Shown in pieces: positions 47,862-61,263 of a DNA stretch of 64,000 nucleotides. Location of the stretch: NCBI RefSeq assembly GCF_030265065.1, contig NC_080414.1:18827501-18891500 (forward strand), in the 5' to 3' direction. Position 1 is the first letter of the stretch; each line of letters begins with the position of its first letter. A model generated the notes under the pieces. The model did no database searches. It was given only the letters and a program-made list of their open reading frames with translations, and was not told the DNA's origin. This DNA is from Corythoichthys intestinalis. Its lineage: Eukaryota; Chordata; Actinopteri; Syngnathiformes; Syngnathidae. The translations under genes were made by a program, and so were the position numbers.

Positions 47862-49300
47862 ACCTATGCACACTGTCAGTGCGGCTCTCTTACCATGTAA
47901 CAAATGGGATACCAGTGAGAGAGATGTTTTTGATTTTAGCAGACAGATGGTCAAGTGTGGTTATAAAATATATTTGAAAATACTTTACCTGAATAATATT
48001 TTGTTTTAATTGACTCATTCACTGCCATGAACATTTATATTCTTCAACGAGTATCCAATTGTTTACGGCCATTAATAGAGATTTAGTACAGTTATGTTTT
48101 GTTTTGTTTTTTAAAAGAGGTAGGTTGAAAAAAATGTCCAGCCCAGATTTAGGGCTGCTACAACTGATCATTATTACAATTAGTTGTCGACTACTCGATC
48201 AATTGCGGCAGCCCTACCTACCCAGCTTGTCTGTGAAATTCAGGTTTTTAAACCAGTGTAATGATTAACACAGCCTCATAGATGGTGGCGTCACACCATT
48301 TTGACTCAGCAAGGCTTTTAAGTTGAAGATAACGATTCAGGGTTGAATCTCAACTTTTCACAATGATTACAAAAGAGTGAGATGCCAATATAAAAGTCGG
48401 ACCGGTTGAAGCACTTAACAGGCAAACGGGGTATGTACAGGATGTGTGGTTTCACAGTATTTCCTAGTTTTACATTTGTAAATACATTATTATTTTCTCG
48501 CTTCACTGTTCGACTTGTTTCTTCTCATAAAATAGTGTGTTTGCAACACTTTTTTTTTTGGTCAAAAACTGCTGTTTTTTTTTTTTTTTTTTTTTTTTTT
48601 GAAAAACCAACCAATTTTCTAGTTCTAAAAACATAAAAAGCCATCAACTTTTCCCCTTGGAAAAGACGAGTCTGTTCTTCATTTTAATATGTTTGGTTTT
48701 TATGTTCAGTCAAAAATGTTTAAAAATCGCTGGCTGGCAGTGAATGAGGTAATGAAAAAATGATCAATAACTAAATTCCATTATTATTTGAATGTTATGA
48801 CATAGTAAATAGACCTTTTGAGCTTGACATGTGGCCCGCGGGCCAAACTTTGCCCATCCCTGTTCCAGCGTGACAGCTCTTACCACAGCATGGACCAGCT
48901 GAGCTGTTGATCATTAACATGTTATTGGCCCCTCGCCGGACTGTGCTCAATGGGGCGACGCCAGTCACTTTTAACTGCGGGCTGCGACCTTTTACCCCGC
49001 TCCGTCTGTCATCCTTTGTGTCCTCGCGCATGGGTGAGAACATCAATCCAAGGCCTGTTCTTTAAACCCTTATTGGAGCTTATTTATGAGGCACGAGCAA
49101 CAGAATGGTCTCCCCTGAACCCAAACATACAGCACTGTGTTTCAAGTTATTAGGCCTATGCTGTTTTTGTTCAGTTTTCCTTAATGTGAATGACAGTGAA
49201 TAAAAGTTTTATTACATTAACTGTTATAATAATAAGAATTTTATTTGACAAAAGCACTACAAAATATTTACATGTGAAATTTGTCACATTAAAAATGGCT
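47862..49300. other. Intergenic, minor repeat fragments
   Basis: A 67-bp mini-hAT-like palindrome (TAGGGCTGCTACAACTG to GCGGCAGCCCTA) is at 48150-48216, a poly-T near 48576-48600, and a hAT end fragment (CCCGCGGGCCAAACTTTG) at about 48834-48865. No gene. Confidence 0.5.
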
Positions 49301-49304
49301 TTTA

Positions 49305-49425
49305 ACTCATTTGCTTCTATTGACGACTATAGACGTTCAATCCATTTGAGCAGGAAAGGGCTATCAGTGAATGATCGCTCCCAGTTCAAATGGATTGGAT
49401 GTCTATTGTTGTTAATAGCAGCCTA
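49305..49425. repeat. Palindromic ATAGACGTTCAATCC repeat, well-formed copy
   Basis: The left arm is ATAGACGTTCAATCCATTTG and the right arm CAAATGGATTGGATGTCTAT, about 40 bp apart. The unit is preceded by AACTCATTTG as in other copies. Confidence 0.7.
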
Positions 49426-49769
49426 TGAAATCAAACACAGCTCTAGTCTGTAGGAGCCTATAGTCCAATATTGGAGTGTAGACAGTGGACAGAAGAAAAA
49501 AATGGCCTATAAGCAAATGAAATTCACATGGTTGTCTATTTTACTTGTTAGCTAATAATGATCTATTTTAAATTGCATTTACAGCATTAATCACTATTTA
49601 TAGTGAAATTACAAATTGAAAAACAAATGAAGTGAGGAAAACTGCACATTGTATTGAAACAAAAAAGCAAAGCCATGAAAAAATAACACATGGCATAATG
49701 GTGCATCTCCACTGTAAAATACAGAAAATTTAATGTGTTATGAACTTATGAGCAATGTTGTTTATCTTA

Positions 49770-50930
49770 CTTTTAAAAAAGTCATTACAGTTACAAATTA
49801 CTTCTCCCAAGAAGTAAGAGTAAATAACTGTTACCTCATTGTATGAGTAATATGTTACTCAGCAAAGTAACTGACGTTACTTTTCATATTATACACATTA
49901 TATTATACGTTCTATAACATCATTCACATCAAATATAATTGAACTGATTGAATTGAACAGATTTTTTTCATTCCAATGTGTGTATCGTCACACCCTTAAT
50001 ATATAGATATATTTTTCAACATGCAGGTAAGGGCTCTAAATCCCCTGCCTCTCCTGTCTTTGCTCTAGTTGTTTTGATTAAAAAAATAAATAAATAAAAA
50101 ACACACAAGGGTCATGGATACATCATTCAAGAAAAGTTTAGGGCAGGGGTCTCCAAACCGGTCCTTGAAGGCCGCTGTGGGTCCTGTTTTTTTTTTCATA
50201 CTGATTAAGCACAGACCTTTTAACCAATGTGGTTTGTACTAAAACAAGCAGCACCCGACTGCAATCAACTGATTACCCATATAAAACACCAGATTGGTGA
50301 AAAGGTGTAGTCTTGTTTTGTTGGAGTGAAATCCTGCACCCACTGCGGCCCTATGCGGAATAGTTTGGAGACCACTGGTTTAGGGGAAGTGACTATTTTT
50401 GTTAATAAAAAAAAGTATTGTAGCCTCTACAAGGACAACTCCAACTTAGTGATGATAATACACACTCAGCAGGAAAACAGTACATTATTTTCAATTAATT
50501 GTACCCACCTTAGCACCACGAACTGCATGTCAAAAAAAAAAGAAAAAAGTTGCCTGAGAGTTTGACGCTTGCCACGCTAAATGCTAATGCTAGCGAGAAC
50601 GCGAATGCTATGTTACCGCTCTAAGCTACCAAGCCAGTCACCATCACGTTTGCAATGGCGTCACCACCCTCATTCTCCCCCCTCCCCGCTCTGCTCTCTC
50701 TCGGCCTGTGACAAAATCAGACAACTTGCTTTCATTCAACCGAATTGTAATAATGCGCCCCTTCACATCCTCAGTAACGGTAACGCCGTTGGAAAGATAG
50801 GATGAGTTATTAATATATATAAATTAATAGATCAAATTAATTAGATTACTCACTACTGAAAAAAATAATGCTGTTAGAAACGACGTTATACTCTAATGTC
50901 GTTTTTAACAATACTGGTTATGGGCATTTG
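49770..50930. mobile_element. Remnant of an older hAT-like element
   Basis: Left part: TCATTACAGTTACAAATTAC and GTAATATGTTACTCAGCAAA. Right part: CGACGTTATACTCTAATGTC. Both are patterns of a common fish hAT family. Bases 50430-50560 also match the tail of element A (7521-7680). A younger element is inserted at 50144-50377. Boundaries are approximate. Confidence 0.45.
50144..50377. mobile_element. hAT-like MITE (CAGGGGTCTCCAAACC family)
   Basis: Ends CAGGGGTCTCCAAACC and AGTTTGGAGACCACTG. A perfect 8-bp duplication, GTTTAGGG, lies at 50136-50143 and 50378-50385. 234 bp, non-coding. Confidence 0.9.
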
Positions 50931-51065
50931 TAGATTAGCCCATTCCAGTTGAAATAGGTTAAGACATCTATCACCATCAATGGCAATCAACGACTTTGGT
51001 GATTTTTTTAAAATTGCATAACAAGATGGGGGGGGGGGGGGGGGACATTACGTTCATATTCTTTG

Positions 51066-52682
51066 TAATAATAATACATTTTATATGTAGAGCGCTTTTA
51101 CCAATGCTCAAAGACGCTTTACAATTGAAACAAAAACAGCAAACAATGTGAACAGAACAAAACAATTATAATTTAAAAGCTAGTTTACAAAGGTGAGTTT
51201 TTAACAGTTTTTGGAATGTGGGAAGGTCTGAACAGGTACGAATGGGTTTAGGGAGTGAGTTCCAAAGGGAGGGGGCAGGAACAGAGAAGGCTCTGTCCCC
51301 CCAAGTTCGGTGTGTTCTTTGTTGGGGCGGTGCGAGGATGTTTCCATGAGAGGAGCGGAGGTGACTGAGGGGGTGTGGGGACAAAGAAGATCTGTGAGGT
51401 AGGGAGGGGCCAAGTTATTGAGTGCTTTGTAAGTGAGAAGGATGATTTTGAACTTTATCCTGTATGAAATAGGAAGCCAGTGCAGTTTTTGGAGGACGGG
51501 GGTAATGTGGTTCCTATAGGGGGTCCGGGTGAGAAGGCGTGCAGCGGAGTTTTGGATATATTGTAGTTTATTGATGAGTTTGGATGGAAACCGAAAAGAA
51601 TGCTGTTACAGTAGTCAAGTCTGGAGGTGATGAAGGCATGGATGAGGGTTTCAGCAGCAGAGAAAGTGAGGGAGGGGCGAAGACGGGCTATGTTTTTGAG
51701 GTGGAAGAAGGCAGTTCTGGTGATGTGGTTGACGTGCCGATCAAATTTTAGTTTATTGTCGAGAATGATAACTAGGTTGCGGGAATGTGTTGAGAGAAGC
51801 AGGGTGCAGTTGTTGATGGTGAGGGAAAATTGACCGTCTTTGATGTGAGCTACAGGGTCAATGATGATTATGTCCGATTTGTTACTGTTGAGTTGAAGAT
51901 AGTTTGCTTGCATCCAGGATTTAATTTCACTGAGGCAGTTGTGAATTGTGGATTCGGTGCTGTGCGAGATTTGTTTTGTGGAGATGTAAACTTGGATGTC
52001 GTCAGCGTAACAGTGAAATTGGAGTCCATATTTACGAATGACCTGACTAAGGGGGAGGATGTAAAGAATAAAGATGAGGGGACCAAGAACTGAACCTTGG
52101 GGGACACCTTGTGGTAGGGGAAGAGGGTGGGATGTGCAGTTATTGATAGTGATATATTGTTGTCGGTCGGTGAGGTAGGAGCGGAACCAGGAAAGTGCAG
52201 TGCCAGTGATGTGTACAGATTCTAATCGGGAGAGCAGGATGGTATGGTTGATTGTATCAAAAGCAGCAGTGGGGTCCAGGAGGATGAGGATGGTGAGTTA
52301 TCCAGAGTTCGAGGAGAGGAGAATGTCGTTGGTTATTTTGAGAAGGGCTGTTTCGGTGTTGTGCTGTGAGTGGAAGCCAGATTGAAAAAGTTCAAACAGG
52401 ATATTGTTGGTGAGGCGGGTTCTGAGTTGTGAGGCGACGGCCCTTTTCAGAATTTTAGACAGAAAAAGGAGATTGGAGATGGAGTGGTAATTGCTCCGTA
52501 TATCGGGGTCTAGACCAGATTTCTTTATGATGGGAGTGATGGCAGCCAGTTTGAGAGTTCGGGGGAAAGAGCCAGAGCGGAGGGAGGTGTTAATGATGTC
52601 GGTGATAAGTGAGGAGATTACGGGGAGACAATCTTTTATTAGAACAGAGGGAAAAGGATCTAGGGTGCAGGTGGCATCATCT
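51066..52682 (-). mobile_element. LINE2-type retrotransposon, 5'-truncated
   Basis: The minus strand encodes the C-terminal half of a LINE2 reverse transcriptase. Recognisable in order are ITPIIKKSGLDPD, FDTINHTILLSRL, GVPQGSVLGP, the catalytic FHCYADDIQVY, SRLDYCNSILFG and the closing RAFSVPAPSLWNSLP. The frame has an in-frame stop after LLSSNSG and several frameshifts, so it is dead. The 5' two-thirds is missing. The 3' tail ends in a TTATTATTA tract at 51066. A 3' fragment of the same family is at 5417-5604. Confidence 0.85.
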
Positions 52683-52689
52683 GAAAAGA

Positions 52690-52847
52690 ATGACTACTGT
52701 AATTTTTGGACTACATGACTCACCTGACTTAAGCCACATCCACCAAATATCACAAAAAAAAGAATTTTTGTTTATATATAAGCCTCATTGGACTATTACG
52801 ACACAGGGAGAAAAAGTAGCAGGTTATAGTCTGAAAATTATGGTAAA
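52690..52847. mobile_element. GTATTTTTCGGACTA-family MITE, decayed
   Basis: Ends CTGTAATTTTTGGACTAC and TAGTCTGAAAATTATGGTA. Same family as 2300-2834 and 59128-59402. Confidence 0.5.
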
Positions 52848-53368
52848 ATTTGTCCCTATTGATGGTCTGTGAGAAGTTAAGACATGTCAACAGTCTTATG
52901 TTTCATGATTTCCTAACAACAATCAGCGGGCATGAAGCATTGCTTTTGAAAGTGAAAATGCATTTCTTTATTCACACTAATAGTCACACCAATGCTCTAC
53001 TCATGGTCGCCATGGTAATGAAATCTAGACTGCAATTGGCTCACCACTGGGGTGTGGTATACAGTACTTGTTCAATATACCCTAACCCTAACACAAGCAA
53101 GGGACTTGAACTTTTTAACTTTTTAAGCTGTCAACTGCGATGCATCCGTGCTAACTACCATTAATACAAACCAACCATTTAAAGTTGTTTACATCCTATT
53201 TCACTAAACTAGATTAAGTTGTCCATTCATGCTTTCATTAGTATGAACAAAAGCACAATAGGGGCGAAACAATCAATAAATGCATCAATAGTGAGGCTTC
53301 CAGACTGCAGTGACCGCGAGCTGTGATAGACAAACCCATCCCCCTCCCTCCCCGCTTCCTACCTCGCA

Positions 53369-53541
53369 TATATAAAAAGGCGTGTCCTCGCCCCTCCCGC
53401 ACACAAGTAGACCGAGCACCCTAGCCCGGCCCGACGTGCCTCTGCCGCCCTTCATGGATGCTCCGGACTCAGGCATCCTCTGTGGAATTGACACACTTGT
53501 GTGACAAGACAGGACGTGACTACTCAACAGCTCCTCAAACT
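53369..53541 (+). promoter_or_regulatory. tagln3: tagln3 TATA promoter and non-coding exon 1
   Basis: TATATAAAAA at 53369-53378 is a strong TATA box. Transcription would start near 53400, and the first exon would end at 53541 before the donor GTAAGT. The matching acceptor before the coding exon is TTTACTAACTACCACAG, ending at 54053. This promoter/exon model is inferred from signals. Confidence 0.55.
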
Positions 53542-54078
53542 GTAAGTCAACTGAATGTGTGTTTGTGACATGTTTTAACATTTGTTGGATTTCCCTCACT
53601 TCTACTGCGTTATCTGCGTTTACCATGAAAAATGACACTTACACGACCGTGATGCACTGCAAAAGGCTGATGTCATTGATTCTTAGTGCTAAAAATAGAC
53701 ACGATGTGGTATTCTGCGCACGAGGGATACACGCATCCTTTTTTTTTTTGTCCAGCATGCCGGAAACTGATTTGACATGGTCACCGTAGCAACAGTGTGT
53801 CTCTGACTGGGACATCCACCAAAGACCACACCCTTATTTTAAGCCACTTCATTGTGGCATTTAAATACATGAGATTTAACTCACAGAGATAGACGGGAGC
53901 ACTGTCAGCCCTCCCAGTCAAATGGACGTCCATCGCCATCAATAGATGTTTTCAATTTTCAAAATTTCACAGCGCACAATCCGCGAGTACTGTAAATATG
54001 CATGTATCAATGGGTGTTTTCAACAACTTCCCATCTTTTACTAACTACCACAGCACATACTCTGTCCCATACTCTGTA

Positions 54079-54088
54079 CTATAAATAG
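54079..54088 (+). promoter_or_regulatory. CTATAAATAG, MEF2-like site or second TATA box
   Basis: A perfect MEF2 consensus (and TATA-like) 38 bp before the tagln3 ATG. It lies in the 5' untranslated part of exon 2 if the upstream promoter is used. It could instead serve a short alternative transcript. Confidence 0.35.
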
Positions 54089-54102
54089 GCAGACGTCAGT
54101 GA

Positions 54103-55673
<1,571 letters not shown>

Positions 55674-56697
55674 ATAACAAATTGGCCTTGCTTCCTGTAT
55701 TTTCTTCTTATTTCTACTAACACGATGTATCGTAGCCTATTCTGCCTTCTGCTAGCCTTACCTAACCTCACCTCTCTGAAAGTGCTGCTTTAAACGATGT
55801 CTTCTCCTCTTTGTGTCTTCCACTCTGCTATGCTGCTGTCATTTCCATTTTATGATTTAATGTGCAACTTGACGTCGTCAATTTAGCCCTCTCGACATGA
55901 TTAAAATGTCAAACAAGCCATCAGTGTTCATTGATGCTGTGAAAAAGCATGCCTCTGGAATTACATTTACCACGGGTGATTGTTTTACAGTGGTTGGTTA
56001 TGTGATTGTGCGCTCAGTCAGACTCACATCGTGCCTGGTTTATGGGACTAGACCATAAAGCACTCGGTCCTGCTATTCTTGCCTCAAAATGTGCACTTTT
56101 TTTGTTTTGTTCATGTTTGTGTTATTTAATTCCCAATATATTTTTTATCTGGAAGCTTACTGACAAAAGGAATAAAATACATGGACATAATGTTAGTGTT
56201 GTTGTTTGTAATTATGAGTAACACATGCTTTGACCTATTTGATTTTTGGTGTGTCAACCAAAGAACCAAACAAAAAAGGAGGATTAAACTCACCAAACAG
56301 GTCATACTTTATATGTACTGTATATAGACGTTTATATCCACTGTAAGTATATGACAATGTTAGTCTTAGCTCCCTGACTGCGGTATTTCTCTTCTGCCTG
56401 CCTGCTCGTCTTTCCTCTCTCAATTCAATCTAATAATAAAGGCGGAGCTGGAAAACAAAGTCATTAGGACAGAAGCTTCCTGTGGATGCACATCTGATCC
56501 AAAAAAAAAAAAAAAACGCACACACATCAGAAGATGTTTGATAAAAGTGTTGTTCGGCTGCTTGGTGATGAAGTGGTGGTTCTGTGAGTGAAAATATAAT
56601 TAATGAAATTATCATTTCAAGTATTCATGATTATTCAGTGTATATTTAATTAAACAGTTTTATGAACTACAGTAACACATACTCTGTGAGTAATATA
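55674..56697 (+). other. tagln3: tagln3 3' untranslated region and short spacer
   Basis: No repeat is recognised. AATAAA at 56171-56176 is the likely polyadenylation signal, about 500 bp after the stop. Confidence 0.6.
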
Positions 56698-58328
56698 CAG
56701 TGGTATGAAAAAGTATCTGAACCTTTTGGGATTTATCACATTTCTGCATGAAATCGCCCTCAAATGTGATCTGATCTTTGTCAAAATCACACAGATGAAA
56801 AACACCGTGTCTGCTTTAACTAAAACAACCCACACATTTATAGGTTTTCATATTTTAATGAGGATAGTATGCAAACAATGACATAAGGGGGAAAAATAAG
56901 TAAGTGAACCATCACATTTAATATTTTGTGCCCCCCCCCCCCCTTTCTTTTTTTTTTTTCAGCAATAACAACAACCAGACGCTTCCTGTAGCTGCAGATC
57001 AGTTTGGCACATCGATCAGGACTAATCTTGGCCCATTCTTCTCGACAAAACGGCTGTAGTTCAGTCAGATTTCTGGGAAGTTTGGCATGAATCCCTGTCT
57101 TTAGGTCATGCCACAGCATCTCGATGGGGTTCAATTCTGGACTTTGACTTGGCCACTCCAAAACGTGTATTTTGATCTTCTTAAACCATTCTGAAGTTGA
57201 TTTACTTCTGTGGTTTGGATCATTGTCTTGTTGCAGGATCTATCCTCTTTTTAGCTTCAACTGTCTGACAGACGGGCTGAAGTTTTCCTGCAAAACTTTT
57301 GAAGTCATTCTTCCATTAATGCAAGTTTTCCAGGCCCTGAGGCAGCAAAACATCCCCAAATCATGACGCTCCCCCCACCATGCTTCACTGTGGGGATGAG
57401 GTGTTGATGTTGGTGAGCTGTTCCATTTTTCCTCCACACATGACGTTGTGTGTTACTCCCAAACAAATCAACTTTGGTTTCATCAGTCCACAAAATATTT
57501 TGCCAAAACTTCTGTGGAGTGTCCAAGTGCCTTTTTGTGAACATTAAACAAGCAACAATGTATTTTTAGACAGCAGTGGCTTCCTCCGTGGAGTCCTCCC
57601 ATGAACACCATTCTTGGCCATAGTTTTACACATGCAGTAGATGATGTGTGCACAGAGGTATTGGACTGTGCCAGTGATTTCTGTAAGTCTTTAGCAAACA
57701 CTTTAGGGTTCTTTTTTACTTCTCTGAGTATTTTGCGTTGAACTCTTGGCGTCATTGGTGGACGGCAACTCCTTTGGAGAGAAGCAACAGTGCCAAACGC
57801 TCTCCATTTGTAGACAACTTTTCTGACTGTCAATTGGTGAACATCCAGACTTTTAGAGATGGGTTTGTATCCTTTCCCAGCTTCATACAACTCAACAATC
57901 CTTGATCGCAGGTCTTCAGACAGCTCTTTTGACCCAGCCATTATGCACATCAGACAATGCTTCTTCATCAAGACAATTCTTACCGGGTGTGTGTTCTATA
58001 GTGGGCAGGGCACCTTTAAACCACTCATCAGTGATTAGGCACACACCTGATTTGAATTGTTTGGTAAAAAATGGTTTCAATTGCTCTTTAAGTCTCCTCA
58101 GGCAGAGGGTTTACTGACTTATTTTTCCCCCTTCTGTTTGCATGTCACTGTTTGCATGCTATCCTCATAAAAATATGAAAACCTATGAATGTTTTCGGTG
58201 GTTTTAGTTAAAGCAGACGCTGTCTTTACATCTGTGGGATTTTGACAAAGTTTAGATCACATTTGATGATGGTTTTATGCAGAAATGTGAGAAATACCAA
58301 AAGGTTTAGATACTTTTTCATACCACTG
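56698..58328 (-). mobile_element. Full-length Tc1-like transposon, second family
   Basis: Ends CAGTGGTATGAAAAAGTATC and its complement, with TA on both sides (56696-56697 and 58329-58330). It is 1631 bp with a decayed transposase on the minus strand. It lies between tagln3 and c1qtnf9. Confidence 0.93.
56930..57941 (-). pseudogene. Tc1-like transposase, inactivated
   Basis: Starts MAGSKELSEDLRSRIVEL and keeps the helix-turn-helix region. The three catalytic positions are still encoded, in ILWTDETKVDLFG, QQDNDPNHRS and ELNPIEMLWHDLK. They fall in different frames: at least two frameshifts separate the DNA-binding half, the WTDETK block and the NPIE block. A C-run (56933-56943) and poly-T replace the normal C-terminus. 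It is an immobile copy unless helped in trans. Confidence 0.85.
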
Positions 58329-58492
58329 TACATAGTCAGCGGCTAGCTTGGAATGATGCGCCCTCTAGGGGGTCCGGTTTGCAAGCATAATGTGGGCGTG
58401 GTTGTGCGAGGGGAGGGGCTAAAACCAACATAAGATGATGCACGGAGCCTTAATATAGTGTTTATGTGTTCTGACTGTGAATGCTCATTTTT

Positions 58493-58577
58493 CAGTGCCA
58501 TTAACGGCACCAAACGTCCAAACCATTTTGACTGGGAAGTCGGACAGCAATCATTCATTGTCAGCCAATGAGTTAAA
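58493..58577. repeat. Palindromic-family repeat upstream of c1qtnf9
   Basis: AGTGCCATTAACGGCACC, AAACGTCCAAACCATTTTGA and CAGCCAATGAGTTAAA follow the family order. It ends about 10 bp before the candidate TATA box of c1qtnf9. Confidence 0.6.
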
Positions 58578-58586
58578 TTTGTGCCT

Positions 58587-58593
58587 TATAAAG
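58587..58593 (+). promoter_or_regulatory. c1qtnf9: Candidate TATA box of c1qtnf9
   Basis: CCTTATAAAGGG about 210 bp before the ATG. No 5' untranslated exon was required to keep the frame, so the first exon may run from about 58615. Confidence 0.35.
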
Positions 58594-58799
58594 GGTTAAA
58601 CGCCTGCCTGGTTCTCAGTTATACATTAGCACTACACTCTGGTGATGCGTAACTTAATAAACAATAAGTAAGCCTAAAAAGCTCAAGCACCCATTTGAAC
58701 TGAGCTCCAGAGCTCTTGTCAAGCTCCATTTTCAAGTCAGTTCCTCAGATCACATTAAACCCATTTGAAAAGAATACATTCAACATTAATATATTAGTA

Positions 58800-60257
58800 A
58801 TGTCCCCGGCAATCCTCGGCGTCCCTTTCTTGCTCCTCCTGCTGGGACTCGGAAGCGTTGCGCAGGACGACAGCCCTGGAGGTAATAACAAAGGCTGCGT
58901 TTGTGGCTATCCCGGCATCCCTGGGGACCCGGGGCACAACGGGGCACCTGGAAGGGATGGCAGGGACGGACTCCAAGGCGAGAAAGGAGACACGGGTGAG
59001 TGACCAGATTTTAATTGTCGACTGCTCTGTTTCTAATGCTAAACTTTATCCCTGTTTAGGTGGACTTGGTGCAACAGGACTGGCGGGAAAGGATGGACCA
59101 AAGGGAGAAACAGGGGAACCTGGTAAGTAACGTATTTTTCGGACTATAAGTCGCAGTTGAGTATAAGTCGCACCAGCCAAAAAATGGACGATGAGGAAAA
59201 ATTTAAATATAGGTCACCTTTTTTATGGGAATTTTATTTTAATCAGACACCAGGAAACACTAGGAACAATTATCTATTGTAGTAATGGAAAAAGGCTAAA
59301 AAGGCATCTGTTAGCAAACATTCAGTCACACCTGTGTAAAAGTCGCAGGCCTAGTCAAACTATGAAAATGGTGGGACTGATAATCCGGAAAATATGGTAC
59401 AGTATGGAGTTATGTAAAAAGAAAACATTCTGGAACATTTGTGATTTCACTGAAAGATGATCTTTCTTCTGTGATTTGCATGGCTAGGCCCACCTGGTCC
59501 AGCAGGGCTAAAGGGGAGAAGAGGGGACAACGGAGACCCAGGACCCACAGGGAACATGGGGCCCAAAGGTGTTGAAGGGCCGATCGGTCTGAAGGGAAAT
59601 AAAGGCGAGCTTGGGTTACCCGGATCCCAAGGGCCCAAAGGTGAAGAGGGATTTTCTGGGCCGCAAGGTCCGAAAGGGGAAACTGGCCTTCGCGGGGACC
59701 GAGGCATCCAGGGGCCGATGGGTCCTCCGGGCAGGCAGGGGATTAAAGGGGAGGTGGGCGCTCTAGGCCCCAAAGGAGGCGTTGGAAACAGGGGGGACCG
59801 AGGGTCTCGGGGAGACAAGGGGGACAAAGGCGAGAAGGGAGATGCTTTTGTCATCTCCAAAAGCGCTTTCTCCGTCGGACTTACCGCGCAGAGCAAACTA
59901 CCGTCTACAAATACACCCATCCGGTTTGACAGGATTATTTACAACCAACAAAATCATTACGATCCCCAAACTGGAAGGTTTACATGCTTGGAGGCTGGTG
60001 CCTACTTCTTCACCTATCACATCACGGTGTTCTCCAGGAATGTGAAGGTGGCCCTGGTGAAGAACGGTGCCAAGATGCTCCACACCGCAGACAGCTACCA
60101 GAGTGCTGAGGATCAGGCAGCTGGGGGTGCTGTGCTGCACCTGGAGCCCGGGGACAAGGTGTGGCTCCAAGTCGTCGGAGGTGAGCTCTTTAACGGGCTC
60201 TACGCTGACGAAGATGACGACACCACATTCTCTGGGTTCCTTATTTTTGGGGCCTGA
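58800..60257 (+). CDS. c1qtnf9: Complement C1q/TNF-related protein 9 (CTRP9)
   Basis: Secreted collagen-C1q adipokine of the adiponectin family. Three coding exons: 58800-58995, 59060-59122 and 59488-60257, giving 342 residues (human 333). [20 protein letters not shown] is a clear signal peptide, which is why I chose this ATG over the in-frame one at 58716. Cys33 and Cys35 just before the collagen region fit interchain disulfides. About 57 Gly-X-Y triplets run without a break from Gly36 to about residue 204. The globular C1q domain spans 205-342 ([56 protein letters not shown]). [19 protein letters not shown] and the C1q block match CTRP9 rather than CTRP2 or CTRP7. The polyadenylation signal AATAAA is at 60318. 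Confidence 0.93.
59128..59402. mobile_element. GTATTTTTCGGACTA-family MITE in c1qtnf9 intron 2
   Basis: Begins CGTATTTTTCGGACTATAAG six bases after the exon 2 donor and ends with a decayed complement (ATAATCCGGAAAATATGGTA). It makes up about three quarters of the intron. Confidence 0.7.
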
Positions 60258-60635
60258 TGTGGCGTGCCTCAAAGTCCAACGCTTGGCTCACTTCTTTTTT
60301 CCCCATTTCTAGTCCCAAATAAATGTATTAAGTTCAATATATATGGTCTTGAGTTGAACACACTAATTATAATGGCATGTTTTTTTGCTAGCTATTCTGT
60401 ACATTTTCATATGGATCCCAACTTAAACAAAATAACATGAAATATCTCAAGAGTGTGTGCCTAATAAAGATTTACATGAATTAAGATACTCGTTTGTAAA
60501 TTGTTTACGTGTAATTTGGGATGGGCATAACTATGCGTGAAATGCACTAACTGGAAGGTCAAGTCTTTTTTTGACTTTCTATTATTTCCTACAAAAGAGT
60601 AAAGAGGAGTGACTACTCTCGTTAACTGATGCGTG

Positions 60636-61263
60636 ATTGGCGTGCTGCGAATCATTCACACGTTTGCCAGCCAATCAAATTCTATCATGAACTCTCAGTA
60701 CACTCCCCCTTTTTCTGATGATTTCCTCACACGAGTAAGAAAGAGGGCGCGTCTTTCCTTGTCAGCCCATGCATGATTGGCCGGCGGCTGCCAACCAATC
60801 AGGTCTCTCTGGGTCTTCGATCCCGCCCCTTTTTTGAGAGAACTGCAACAAGTGCATCAAGATGCTCCTTGTCCTCCTCGAGACGTAGTTCTTTTAAACG
60901 GCAGCCTTCGGCGCTATTAATAACTAGTGATAGTGATCGCCACTGCGAAAGTCTTTTTAATCATTTCAACTGTGCTATTTTGTTATTTTATATCTTCTCG
61001 GGCATATATATTTAAACAACTTTTGGGCGCGACTCTAAAGTTTATCGGTGAGCTCTTATCAGCTAGCCTAAGTTGCTACTATTAGCCCCGGTTTGTTTGC
61101 AAGGAGCCGCACAATGAAGTAGAAACGCCTTTCTTGCCTTGTTTTCTATTGAATTGACTCCCACTCGATATGGACGAGGGGAGCGAGGCTGTAGAGAAAA
61201 CCCTATTACTTTTCTATGGCTAAAAAAGCATCAGGAGAGGGAACTTGAGCGACTATGAGCCGG
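60636..61263 (+). promoter_or_regulatory. CCAAT-rich promoter with candidate first exon of an unknown gene
   Basis: Four CCAAT boxes lie at 60636-60640 (inverted), 60671-60675, 60776-60780 (inverted) and 60795-60799. A GC box CCGCCCC is at 60823. No repeat is recognised through 61263. A strong donor, CGG then GTAAGTCG, follows ATGAGCCGG at 61255-61263, so the exon could encode only Met-Ser-Arg. No second exon was found in the window; the THAP exon at 63560 has its own ATG. The gene probably continues to the right. Confidence 0.45.

Noticed and set aside
58716-58799. Upstream in-frame ATG of c1qtnf9
   Set aside because: It would put 28 polar residues in front of the signal peptide of a secreted protein.
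59447-59920. 157-aa minus-strand frame rich in Pro-Gly
   Set aside because: Mirror of the collagen Gly-X-Y coding in c1qtnf9 exon 3.
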